From Actinomycetota bacterium (GTDB taxonomy: Bacteria; Actinomycetota; Actinomycetes; S36-B12), in NCBI GenBank assembly GCA_947472655.1, contig CANJCG010000102.1, positions 1 to 5,046 on the forward strand: a stretch of 5,046 bases of DNA. The letters run 5' to 3'. Below the pieces are notes generated by a model, which saw only the letters and a list, made by a program, of their open reading frames with translations, did not search any database and was not told the DNA's origin. Positions 1 to 5,046 of the stretch are shown piece by piece (the stretch's first letter is position 1; each line of letters begins with the position of its first letter). Position numbers and translations under genes: made by a program.

Positions 1-1017
1 CCCGGTGATCATGAGGTCAGCCGCTGTGAAAGCGACACCGGTGATTGAGCCGTATGGATTTGCCCCAGCGGCTTTCATCCCGTTAGCGAACGTGCGAACA
101 GCTGGGTGTCCAGGAACCCCGATAGGCACGGTCTGGCTCTGCGCGTTTACCCCTTCTAAAGCGCCTCCGGACTTGGCGATGATCACCGGATCAGCAATGC
201 CCGCACCGTTAATTCCCTTGAGGCTAATGCCCTGCTGCTTCAGCGCCTGCGCGATCGACACCACACCGTCGGTGTACATCGTGAAGTACGCACCATCTGC
301 ACCAGAGTTTTTGATGCGCAGAGCCGTGGAAGTCGCATCGTGAGTTCCCATTGTCTCATCGAGGATCAGCAACGGATTCTTAACACCCGAAGCGGTCGCA
401 GCGATGGCTTGGAGACGTGCCGAGTTTGCGGCGCTCGGGCTGTTGTGCGAAACGATCGCGACACTGGTGACACCGACTGACTTTAATTTATCCATCGTTC
501 CAGTACTTACATACTGCGTCGATGGAACACCGACTGCGGAGAATGCGTTGCGGTCTGTAGCCATTGGCAATGAGTTGAAGCCCGTAACTGGCACGTTAGC
601 TGCCTTGAAGTATGGATAGGCAGAGTCGGTTGCCGAGGTCATGATTATGCCGAAGACCTTGTCGCCCTCAACCGCCTTGGTGGCCATAGTTGTCTGAATC
701 TGTCCGTTTGCCTGATCGTCATACACGTTGACATTGATCCTGCGGCCGTAGACACCGCCCTTGGCGTTCTCCTGTGCGATACGCAGCACCACAGCCTTGT
801 CAGCGTCGATAAACGTCGGCGCTGCTGGCCCAAGCCTAGGCAAGAAGTCGCCGATCAGGATGCTGCTCGGGGTGACGCCGTCAACTGCCGGGCACGAAGC
901 CTTATTGATTACTGGCGCAGGACTTGCTGCTAGTGCCGGGGTTGAAATGAGTCCCGCGACGAAAGTGGCCCCGATGGCACTCACAATCATTGCACGGGAG
1001 CCTATGCGCTTCTCCAT
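1..1017 (-). CDS. ABC transporter substrate-binding protein, branched-chain amino acid (LivJ/Peripla_BP_6) type, 3' end cut off
   Basis: The frame is open for 339 codons from an ATG at 1017 to the window edge, with no stop, so the C-terminus is missing. Residues 1-30 form a Sec signal peptide: basic start (EKR), hydrophobic stretch from about residue 10, and an A-L-A cleavage site near residue 30. There is no lipobox cysteine, so it is probably released or held by its membrane partners rather than lipidated. The mature start reads GVTPSSILIGDFLPRLGPAA (47-66), followed by GGVYGR (87-92) and YDDQ (99-102), the usual opening of type I periplasmic-binding folds of the Leu/Ile/Val receptor family. 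Such proteins capture a ligand outside the cell and deliver it to LivHM/LivGF permease and ATPase subunits, which would be expected beyond the left edge. The ligand cannot be read from sequence; many family members bind amino acids, amides or urea. The family call is strong and the substrate is unknown. Confidence 0.9.
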   Translation of the reverse strand, partial: MEKRIGSRAMIVSAIGATFVAGLISTPALAASPAPVINKASCPAVDGVTPSSILIGDFLPRLGPAAPTFIDADKAVVLRIAQENAKGGVYGRRINVNVYDDQANGQIQTTMATKAVEGDKVFGIIMTSATDSAYPYFKAANVPVTGFNSLPMATDRNAFSAVGVPSTQYVSTGTMDKLKSVGVTSVAIVSHNSPSAANSARLQAIAATASGVKNPLLILDETMGTHDATSTALRIKNSGADGAYFTMYTDGVVSIAQALKQQGISLKGINGAGIADPVIIAKSGGALEGVNAQSQTVPIGVPGHPAVRTFANGMKAAGANPYGSITGVAFTAADLMITG

Positions 1018-1025
1018 GATGGTTT

Positions 1026-1031
1026 CCCTCC
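1026..1031 (-). promoter_or_regulatory. Ribosome binding site of the substrate-binding protein gene
   Basis: GGAGGG on the minus strand lies 8 bases before the ATG at 1017. This is a strong Shine-Dalgarno match and supports that start, which also gives a complete signal peptide. Confidence 0.8.
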
Positions 1032-1066
1032 GTTGACGGCCACGTGAGCCGAGACTTATGAATATT

Positions 1067-1078
1067 TAATGGACATTA
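1067..1078. repeat. Short inverted repeat upstream of the transporter gene
   Basis: TAATG and CATTA flank two bases in an AT-rich stretch about 50-60 bases before the transporter start. The position, close to the presumed promoter, would suit an operator, but a 5-bp arm occurs readily by chance in AT-rich DNA. No regulator is identified. Confidence 0.25.
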
Positions 1079-1241
1079 GTACAGACTTTAAATGTATGTC
1101 TCATAAATGAACATATCTTCAAATACAGATGGAAACTAGGATTTTCTCGGTCGAAGGTTCTGCCCTTGACACGCTCAGGCTGCACCTATTCATCAATGAC
1201 CAACTCAAGAACGACCAATAAGACGCTTATGCAATATCAAG

Positions 1242-1261
1242 CCCGACCGGAGCCAGCCGGG
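1242..1261 (-). terminator. Possible weak terminator hairpin after the VOC gene
   Basis: Read on the minus strand this 20-base segment can fold into an 8-pair stem (two of them G-U) closing a four-base GCTC loop. It begins 72 bases after the VOC stop. The bases that follow (GCTTGATATTG) are only mildly T-rich, so it is not a classical intrinsic terminator. It may act as a 3' end stabiliser or a weak terminator. Confidence 0.35.
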
Positions 1262-1333
1262 TGAAGCGCGTGGGTTGGCTGATGATCAGATTCTCTTGGC
1301 TTGAACGCTCTGGATTTTGTTCAACTCAGTGCA

Positions 1334-2188
1334 TCAGTTGGTGCGGTGTTCCCTGAATTGTAAGCGCGCGCCATCGGTTTGATCTTCATCCAGAACGAGC
1401 AAAGTGCCGCTTGGGCTTTCGAATTCCTTGACGGTTAGCCCCTTTGAAACGAGGTGCTTCTTAGCTGCGCTTAGCGAATGAACAGGAAGTGTGACAGCAA
1501 AAATGGACTTGCCCCGCGCCTCAAGAGCCTGGTTCATGTCATTTTCCTGCATCGAATTATTTGGTGTCACGTATTCAATTATGTGGTCACCGTAATCGAT
1601 GGCATATGAATTCACCGCCGTACCCGCATGGGTTTGTGAAGGCTCTCTTCCAGTGAACTCACTCACCCACACGATGGATGTTTCCGCATCTGGCACGACC
1701 AATGTAACTGTCGGTCCTCCTGATATCCCCACAGGATTGCTGTTAGCTCCCTTGGCAGGGTCCCAACCCGCCTCGCCACGTGGATCGTCTTTAAAGAACT
1801 GCGGTGTGATTTCTAGGCATAGACCTTCGCAGTCCCGCGGATGCAGGAAAACGTAATTACCAGGCGATTGGTCTGTAATTCGAATACCGCGTTCCTTGAC
1901 AATCTCAATGGCCACATCAAGGTCAGGAACAGTCCATTCTAACGAGTGCCAACGCTGGCCAAAACGTTTCAGGGAACTCCCAATAGCCTTATCCGGATCA
2001 GTCGGCGCGAATAATTCCAAGCAAACGGCTCCCGCGAGGTAAACCGCATTAGCGCCACCAAAATCGGGCTCAGTGAACTCCATGAATACTTCGGCATCAA
2101 AGACGTCTCGCCAGAAATGTAAAACGTGGTCATAGTCGTAAGCAAACTGATTCACATGTCCGTGCCGAATTATGTCTAGTGAACGCAC
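1334..2188 (-). CDS. VOC-superfamily protein with two domains, N-terminal half like methylmalonyl-CoA epimerase
   Basis: The protein has 284 residues and two tandem vicinal-oxygen-chelate modules. The first (about 8-128) resembles methylmalonyl-CoA epimerase and related lyases/dioxygenases: GHVNQ (10-14), CLELFAP (56-62), RWHSLEW (79-85), an aspartate-rich PDLDVAIE helix start (88-95), then FLHPRDCEGLCLEI (114-127). H11, H81 and E126 fall where this superfamily places metal ligands, with E58 near the epimerase Gln position. The second module (about 158-280) keeps the fold pattern (TLVVPD, HIIEYVTP, IFAVTLPV, LQFREH) but has no His at the matching first and third positions, so it looks non-catalytic. 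Paired modules usually build one active site. The start is GTG at 2188: an in-frame TAG lies nine codons upstream and no ATG occurs before codon 36. It appears to be a stand-alone gene. Family is secure; the reaction (epimerase, ring-cleaving dioxygenase or other) is unknown. Confidence 0.85.
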   Translation of the reverse strand: MRSLDIIRHGHVNQFAYDYDHVLHFWRDVFDAEVFMEFTEPDFGGANAVYLAGAVCLELFAPTDPDKAIGSSLKRFGQRWHSLEWTVPDLDVAIEIVKERGIRITDQSPGNYVFLHPRDCEGLCLEITPQFFKDDPRGEAGWDPAKGANSNPVGISGGPTVTLVVPDAETSIVWVSEFTGREPSQTHAGTAVNSYAIDYGDHIIEYVTPNNSMQENDMNQALEARGKSIFAVTLPVHSLSAAKKHLVSKGLTVKEFESPSGTLLVLDEDQTDGARLQFREHRTN

Positions 2189-2194
2189 TTGGAT

Positions 2195-2200
2195 CCCTTC
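2195..2200 (-). promoter_or_regulatory. Ribosome binding site that supports the GTG start of the VOC gene
   Basis: GAAGGG on the minus strand lies 6 bases before the GTG at 2188. An ATG at 2200-2202 overlaps it but is out of frame and meets a stop within nine codons, so the GTG is the better start. Confidence 0.65.
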
Positions 2201-2252
2201 ATGAAGAATTCTCTACGAAATGCATGGACCGCTGCTCTACAAGTCTCGCCGC

Positions 2253-2258
2253 GTTATA
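2253..2258 (-). promoter_or_regulatory. Candidate -10 element for the VOC gene
   Basis: The minus strand carries TATAAC, five of six matches to the -10 consensus, preceded by TGCA, which is close to an extended -10. It lies 64 bases upstream of the GTG start. No good -35 is found at the usual distance, so this is tentative. Confidence 0.35.
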
Positions 2259-2424
2259 TGCAACCCGGGCTACAAATGGTTAAGACCTGAACTATTCGAC
2301 TGCTGCGAAACACACTGGCTTTAGACATATGAAGTTAGCACCCAAACAATTTCAGCACTTGAAAACAGGCAATAATCCCATTTGCCTAATTTGCGTAGGA
2401 CACATCACCACTATTACGAGCACG

Positions 2425-2448
2425 AAAAAATCCACCACTGCGTGGACT
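2425..2448 (-). terminator. Intrinsic terminator of sigA
   Basis: On the minus strand TCCAC and GTGGA pair around the six-base loop GCAGTG (2431-2446) and run straight into six T residues (2430-2425). The stem extends by a G-U and an A-U pair using the first T bases. It lies about 110 bases after the sigA stop and faces the right way, so sigA transcription probably ends here and the VOC gene is a separate unit. Confidence 0.65.
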
Positions 2449-2462
2449 CCTCTTCAGTTCTC

Positions 2463-2482
2463 CACGTTTCATAACGTGAAAC
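2463..2482. repeat. Two overlapping inverted repeats in the sigA 3' untranslated region
   Basis: CACGTT and AACGTG pair around the four-base loop TCAT (2463-2478). A second pair, GTTTCA and TGAAAC, spaced by five bases, covers 2466-2482 and shares bases with the first, so only one can form at a time. Neither is followed by a T-run on either strand, so they are not terminators themselves. Confidence 0.5.
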
Positions 2483-2554
2483 AAACGAAAAAACGAGTAC
2501 GAGCCCCGCAAAGTTCAGTTTCACACAGGACTTAGGTGACCTGACCAAGAACTA

Positions 2555-3979
2555 CTAGTCCAGGTAGTCGCGTAAGACTTGAGATCGTGAAGGGTGACGC
2601 AACTTGGACATCGTCTTGCTTTCTATTTGACGAATGCGCTCACGAGTCACTCCGTAAACCTTACCTATTTCATCGAGAGTCTTTGGCTGGCCATCGGTGA
2701 GACCAAAGCGCATGCGCACTACGCCAGCTTCGCGATCAGAAAGGGTGTCAAGAACTGATTCGAGCTGCTCTTGAAGCAACGTGAACGAAACCGCGTCGGA
2801 AGGCACGATTGCTTCGGAGTCTTCAATGAGGTCACCGAACTCGCTGTCTCCCTCTTCGCCAAGTGGCGTGTGAAGAGAGATTGGCTCGCGGCCATATTTC
2901 TGAACTTCTACGACCTTTTCAGGTGTCATATCGAGTTCTTTCGCAAGCTCTTCAGGTGTTGGTTCGCGACCTAGATCCTGGAGCATCTGGCGCTGCACAC
3001 GTGCGAGCTTGTTGATAACTTCAACCATATGAACAGGAATACGAATGGTGCGAGCCTGATCAGCCATTGCGCGAGTGATGGCCTGACGAATCCACCAGGT
3101 TGCGTAGGTCGAGAACTTGTAGCCCTTGGTGTAATCGAACTTCTCGACTGCACGGATCAAACCAAGGTTGCCCTCTTGAATCAGGTCAAGGAAGAGCATG
3201 CCTCGACCGGTATAACGCTTTGCTAGAGAAACAACCAAACGGAGGTTGGCTTCAAGAAGGTGATTCTTTGCACGGCGGCCATCTTCGGCAATCCACAGCA
3301 AATCGCGCTCAAGTTTCTTTTCCATCTTTTTGGCCTCAGCCATGGTCTCTTCAGCAAAGAGACCGGCTTCAATGCGCTTAGCAAGTTCAACTTCCATTTC
3401 GGCGTTGAGCAAAGGCACCTTGCCTATTTGCTTCAGGTAGTCCTTAACCGGGTCTGCTGTAGCCCCAGCGACCATCACGGTTTGGACAGGCTCATCGGTG
3501 TCATCAACATCGGAGATTACAAAACCAGACTCTTCACCATCTGCTGGCTTGTCTGCTTCTTTTTCAGTTTCGCCTTCTTCAATTACTTCGGCAATATCTT
3601 CAGCGATCTCTGCTTCAAGTTCGACTTCGAGTTCGGCTACAACTTCAAGATCCTCTGGATCTACATCTTCGGCGTTCACATCTACTAGGCCAGCCTCGGT
3701 GATGATGACATCAGTCAGCACGTCTCCATCGATGTCAAGAGCGCTGACACCTTTCTTTGCTGGCGCAGCCTTCTTCGCAGGAGCAGCAGCCTTCGCGGCA
3801 ACTGCAGCCTTCTTAACTGGCGCAGCCTTCTTCGCAGGAGCAGCAGCCTTCGCGGCAACAGCAGCCTTCTTAACCGGCGCAGCCTTCTTCGCAGGAGCAG
3901 CAGCCTTCGCGGCAACAGCAGCCTTCTTGACGGCAGGCTTAACTTTCGTAGCAGTGATTTTTTTTGTTGCGGTCGCCAT
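2555..3979 (-). CDS. sigA: Primary (housekeeping) RNA polymerase sigma factor, SigA/HrdB/RpoD group
   Basis: The 474-residue protein directs core RNA polymerase to housekeeping promoters. Residues 1-76 are a Lys/Ala/Pro-rich tail built of 19-residue repeats; 82-165 are strongly acidic. The conserved core starts with region 1.2 (about 175-206, DPVKDYLKQIGKVPLLNAE), followed by a short non-conserved segment. Region 2 (about 238-310) contains NHLLEANLRLVVSLAKRY, DLIQEGNLGLIRAVEKFDY and the promoter-melting/-10-reading STYATWWIRQAITRAMADQ. Region 3 follows with RIPVHMVEVINKL, and region 4 has the helix-turn-helix TLDEIGKVYGVTRERIRQIE (434-453), ending in a C-terminal RDYLD as in mycobacterial SigA. 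The lysine-rich then acidic extension is an actinobacterial trait and marks a group 1 rather than alternative sigma. The ATG at 3979 is favoured because an in-frame TGA lies eight codons upstream; its ribosome site is weak (GAAG six bases away, AAAGG further off). Confidence 0.97.
   Translation of the reverse strand: MATATKKITATKVKPAVKKAAVAAKAAAPAKKAAPVKKAAVAAKAAAPAKKAAPVKKAAVAAKAAAPAKKAAPAKKGVSALDIDGDVLTDVIITEAGLVDVNAEDVDPEDLEVVAELEVELEAEIAEDIAEVIEEGETEKEADKPADGEESGFVISDVDDTDEPVQTVMVAGATADPVKDYLKQIGKVPLLNAEMEVELAKRIEAGLFAEETMAEAKKMEKKLERDLLWIAEDGRRAKNHLLEANLRLVVSLAKRYTGRGMLFLDLIQEGNLGLIRAVEKFDYTKGYKFSTYATWWIRQAITRAMADQARTIRIPVHMVEVINKLARVQRQMLQDLGREPTPEELAKELDMTPEKVVEVQKYGREPISLHTPLGEEGDSEFGDLIEDSEAIVPSDAVSFTLLQEQLESVLDTLSDREAGVVRMRFGLTDGQPKTLDEIGKVYGVTRERIRQIESKTMSKLRHPSRSQVLRDYLD
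3752..3940 (-). repeat. In-frame 57-bp tandem repeat within sigA
   Basis: Three consecutive 57-base units (3884-3940, 3827-3883, 3770-3826) plus an 18-base partial unit (3752-3769) encode three copies of a 19-residue block, AAPVKKAAVAAKAAAPAKK, the first starting KPAV. The second and third copies differ at only two bases, both synonymous; the first matches the second over its first 45 bases and then diverges. Such near-identity suggests recent duplication by slippage or recombination, and the copy number may vary between strains. The peptide resembles the basic tails of histone-like proteins. Confidence 0.9.
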
Positions 3980-4021
3980 GTGAGTCTTCAGCGCCTTTCT
4001 TCAACGAGGGCCACGACAAGA

Positions 4022-4054
4022 GCCCGTGTCAAGCCATAAAAGACTTGGACGGGC
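4022..4054 (-). repeat. Inverted repeat (hairpin) in the sigA leader
   Basis: GCCCGT (4022-4027) pairs with ACGGGC (4049-4054), and inside this CAAG (4030-4033) pairs with CTTG (4044-4047), with a small internal mismatch and a ten-base loop. On the minus-strand transcript it is followed by TCTTGT, not a T-run, so it is a doubtful terminator for the upstream gene but would be a clear structure in the sigA leader. Confidence 0.55.
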
Positions 4055-4108
4055 CGTGGAGGTTCTAATTGTGTCATACATCTACCGGCTTGGTGTCAAC
4101 ACGGCCCG
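4050..4108 (-). repeat. 9-bp perfect inverted repeat spanning the PKD gene stop
   Basis: CGGGCCGTG (4050-4058) is the exact reverse complement of CACGGCCCG (4100-4108), with 41 bases between. Its inner arm shares bases 4050-4054 with the neighbouring hairpin at 4022-4054, so a transcript running through could form one or the other but not both. Confidence 0.55.
4073..4099 (-). promoter_or_regulatory. Candidate sigA promoter
   Basis: A perfect minus-strand -35, TTGACA (4099-4094), is followed after 15 bases by TATGAC (4078-4073), a four-of-six -10. The 15-base spacer is short. It would start transcription near 4066, giving a leader of about 85 bases. The -35 lies inside the 3' end of the PKD-protein gene. 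Confidence 0.4.
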
Positions 4109-4903
4109 ACCTTGGCCTACCCCAACCCAAGAGGTCGTTTCTTGCGTAATTTCGCCGTCTACGGCCAATGTCCCTTGTCCATCAATTCTGTAGGTCGCCC
4201 GCCAGATAGTGATGAGCCGAACGAGGTATTTCCCGGCTCGCCGGTAGGTGTGGCTCACTGAGGTATCCGGGTAGCGACTACCCGAAATACCCGTTTCTAG
4301 AGTAGATCCGTCGCCAAAATCCCATACCCATGAGGCGGCCGGGGCTAGTTCAACGCTGACGGAGCCAATGTGATGCGTAGAGGCAGGAACCACCTGTGGC
4401 TGACCTGAATCAAAGAGTGCTGGCAGCTGAGGCAGAACCCCCGAGGCTGGCTCCACACGGATGTGGGCCGCTGGGACTGATCGCGCGAAGGCGGCATACA
4501 ACTGGGCTCCGCCTGCATCAATCGAGGCTGCCGCGCCGCCAACGCAGGTAAGTCCCCGGTCCTGCCAGATCAGGCCATCATCAGCAGAAAACCACTGCCG
4601 GCGCTGTTCTTGTCCCACCGCACACCCCTCGGTGACCCTGCCACACGAAATCGCGTTGAATTCAGATGAGCATGGATCCCCCATCATCCATTGACACGTG
4701 TTGCAGTGCGAACCCGAGTGGTCCTGCGATCCACTTTCACTTGACCCGTGACCCGGGGAGGCTTGCCATTGCTGATCTGACCCTATGAACAGATCTGCTG
4801 CATCATCGGTGCCCACATTGAGCGCAAAAGTCGCGGGTGCCCAGGTAGCCAAGACGAACCCAAGCAGCGAAGTAACGAGTACAGCCTTGACGGATGAGCG
4901 CAT
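4082..4903 (-). CDS. Secreted PKD-domain protein with a cysteine-containing middle region
   Basis: The 273-residue protein starts with a Sec signal peptide (basic RSSVK, hydrophobic AVLVTSLLGFVLATW, cleavage probably near residue 27 after T-F-A). A polar Gly/Ser/His stretch (about 49-66) leads to a segment with six cysteines at 67, 70, 78, 87, 94 and 120, starting with a CNTC motif; their export suggests disulfides or bound metal. The C-terminal part is a PKD (polycystic-kidney-disease type, Ig-like) domain with the hallmark WDFGDGS (194-200), then VSHTYRRAGKYLVRL (216-230), the expected closing strands. PKD domains mediate surface adhesion or protein contact and have no catalysis of their own. 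The role and partner are unknown. The gene lies about 100 bases before sigA, possibly with some read-through. The ATG at 4903 has no Shine-Dalgarno but begins a complete signal peptide. Confidence 0.85.
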   Translation of the reverse strand: MRSSVKAVLVTSLLGFVLATWAPATFALNVGTDDAADLFIGSDQQWQASPGHGSSESGSQDHSGSHCNTCQWMMGDPCSSEFNAISCGRVTEGCAVGQEQRRQWFSADDGLIWQDRGLTCVGGAAASIDAGGAQLYAAFARSVPAAHIRVEPASGVLPQLPALFDSGQPQVVPASTHHIGSVSVELAPAASWVWDFGDGSTLETGISGSRYPDTSVSHTYRRAGKYLVRLITIWRATYRIDGQGTLAVDGEITQETTSWVGVGQGRAVLTPSR

Positions 4904-4911
4904 AGTTGAAC

Positions 4912-4917
4912 GTTATG
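4912..4917 (-). promoter_or_regulatory. Candidate -10 for leaderless transcription of the PKD-protein gene
   Basis: The minus strand has CATAAC (four of six -10 matches) ending 8 bases before the ATG at 4903. No ribosome site is visible before that ATG. Leaderless mRNAs are common in actinobacteria, and this spacing would place the start of transcription at or next to the A of the ATG. There is no good -35. Confidence 0.3.
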
Positions 4918-4937
4918 AAATATGCGAGTTGAGTGAC

Positions 4938-4976
4938 AGCCCCAAAGTATGAGCTGTGGACAACTATGAAGGGGCT
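4938..4976. repeat. Imperfect hairpin between the partial gene and the PKD-protein gene
   Basis: AGCCCC (4938-4943) pairs exactly with GGGGCT (4971-4976). Inside the 27-base loop lies a second near-palindrome, AGCTGTGGACAACT (4952-4965), with one mismatched pair. The outer arm overlaps the stop codon of the upstream gene. It is not followed by T residues on either strand, so a terminator role is uncertain. Confidence 0.45.
4955..4963 (-). promoter_or_regulatory. DnaA box of actinobacterial type
   Basis: The minus strand reads TTGTCCACA, the preferred DnaA-binding 9-mer of high-GC actinobacteria such as Streptomyces. It is single, with no cluster of further boxes nearby, so it is not an origin. 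It lies about 50 bases upstream of the PKD-protein start. A chance match is possible. Confidence 0.4.
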
Positions 4977-5046
4977 AGTTGGATTCTCTAATCCGTTCGA
5001 GTGCTACGGCCACGTAGCGGGCAACTTGCTGGTCTTCAACAAGGAA
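4975..5046 (-). CDS. C-terminal end of an unidentified protein, 5' part outside the window
   Basis: A minus-strand frame enters at the right edge and ends at a TAG at 4977-4975 after 23 codons (FLVEDQQVARYVAVALERIR then ESN). The mix of charged and aliphatic residues looks like a real amphipathic C-terminal helix, and the same strand and spacing fit the gene order. The fragment is too short to name. The frame choice rests on composition only. Confidence 0.55.
   Translation of the reverse strand, partial: FLVEDQQVARYVAVALERIRESN

Larger units (their letters stand above)
1018..1333. other. Intergenic region between the VOC gene and the transporter gene
   Basis: No gene is supported in these 316 bases. 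The half nearest the transporter gene (about 1055-1140) is AT-rich and should carry its promoter, but I see no convincing -35/-10 pair; a minus-strand TACTAA at 1076-1081 is the nearest -10-like hexamer and lacks a good -35. The half nearest the VOC gene holds a hairpin (1242-1261) and an 11-bp odd-centred palindrome, CTGAT-G-ATCAG, at 1279-1289. Confidence 0.6.
2189..2554. other. Intergenic region between sigA and the VOC gene
   Basis: This 366-base, A/T-richer stretch holds the sigA terminator (2425-2448), overlapping inverted repeats (2463-2482) and, near 2250, the presumed VOC promoter. No RNA gene or credible small protein is seen. A plus-strand open frame of 68 codons at 2329-2535 runs through the terminator, lacks a ribosome site and looks non-coding. 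Confidence 0.65.

Noticed and set aside
1166..1192. Plus-strand TTGACA at 1166-1171 with TATTCA 15 bases on
   Set aside because: The -35 is perfect but the -10 is poor and the spacing short; it would only make RNA antisense to the VOC gene, with no other support.
2329..2535. Plus-strand 68-codon open frame in the gap after sigA
   Set aside because: No Shine-Dalgarno, Lys/Thr-rich composition from A-rich DNA, and it runs through the sigA terminator and inverted repeats.
2556..2573. Inverted repeat ACTAC/GTAGT at the sigA stop codon
   Set aside because: Five-base arms with an eight-base loop and no T-run; the better terminator lies downstream at 2425-2448.
3260..3688. Plus-strand open frame of 142 codons opposite sigA
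   Set aside because: It overlaps the well-conserved sigma factor core on the other strand and has low-complexity Phe-rich content expected of an antisense shadow.
3498..3983. Long plus-strand open frame of 161 codons opposite the start of sigA
   Set aside because: It is the antisense of the Lys/Ala repeats and acidic region; its Ser/Ala/Phe-rich repeats mirror the sigma codons, and there is no ribosome site.
4027..4032. Second minus-strand TTGACA close to sigA
   Set aside because: No -10-like hexamer occurs 15-19 bases downstream, and it lies within the hairpin arm, so it is not counted as a promoter.
4461..4694. Plus-strand 77-codon open frame opposite the PKD-protein gene
   Set aside because: It lies wholly antisense to a gene with a signal peptide and a recognisable PKD domain; no ribosome site.

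Overview
All recognisable genes lie on the minus strand, so transcription runs from high to low coordinates. The window looks like the chromosome of an actinobacterium of moderate GC content. The main evidence is a primary sigma factor whose conserved core and C-terminus read like SigA/HrdB of Mycobacterium and Streptomyces, preceded by the Lys/Ala/Pro-rich then acidic N-terminal extension typical of that phylum. The lineage below phylum is not resolved here. A planktonic actinobacterium of moderate GC would fit, but that is inference.

Layout in the direction of transcription. (1) 5046-4975: last 23 codons of an unidentified gene. (2) 4974-4904: short gap with a perfect actinobacterial-type DnaA box inside an imperfect hairpin. 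(3) 4903-4082: secreted, cysteine-containing protein with a C-terminal PKD domain. (4) 4081-3980: short gap with a candidate sigA promoter and overlapping inverted repeats that could form alternative RNA hairpins. (5) 3979-2555: sigA, with an in-frame 57-bp tandem repeat in its 5' part. (6) 2554-2189: 366-base gap holding a good intrinsic terminator for sigA and the upstream region of the next gene. (7) 2188-1334: two-domain VOC-superfamily protein with a methylmalonyl-CoA-epimerase-like N-terminal half. (8) 1333-1018: gap with a weak hairpin and the upstream region of the next gene. (9) 1017-1: exported substrate-binding protein of a branched-chain-amino-acid-type ABC transporter, cut by the window edge.

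The genes do not form an obvious single pathway. sigA has its own terminator, and the VOC gene and the transporter gene are each separated from their neighbours by about 300 bases or more, so they are probably independent units. I found no RNA gene, mobile element, CRISPR array or clear multi-gene novel system. The most interesting points are the repeat tract in sigA, the overlapping inverted repeats before sigA, the VOC protein with only one half keeping metal ligands, and the lone DnaA box.
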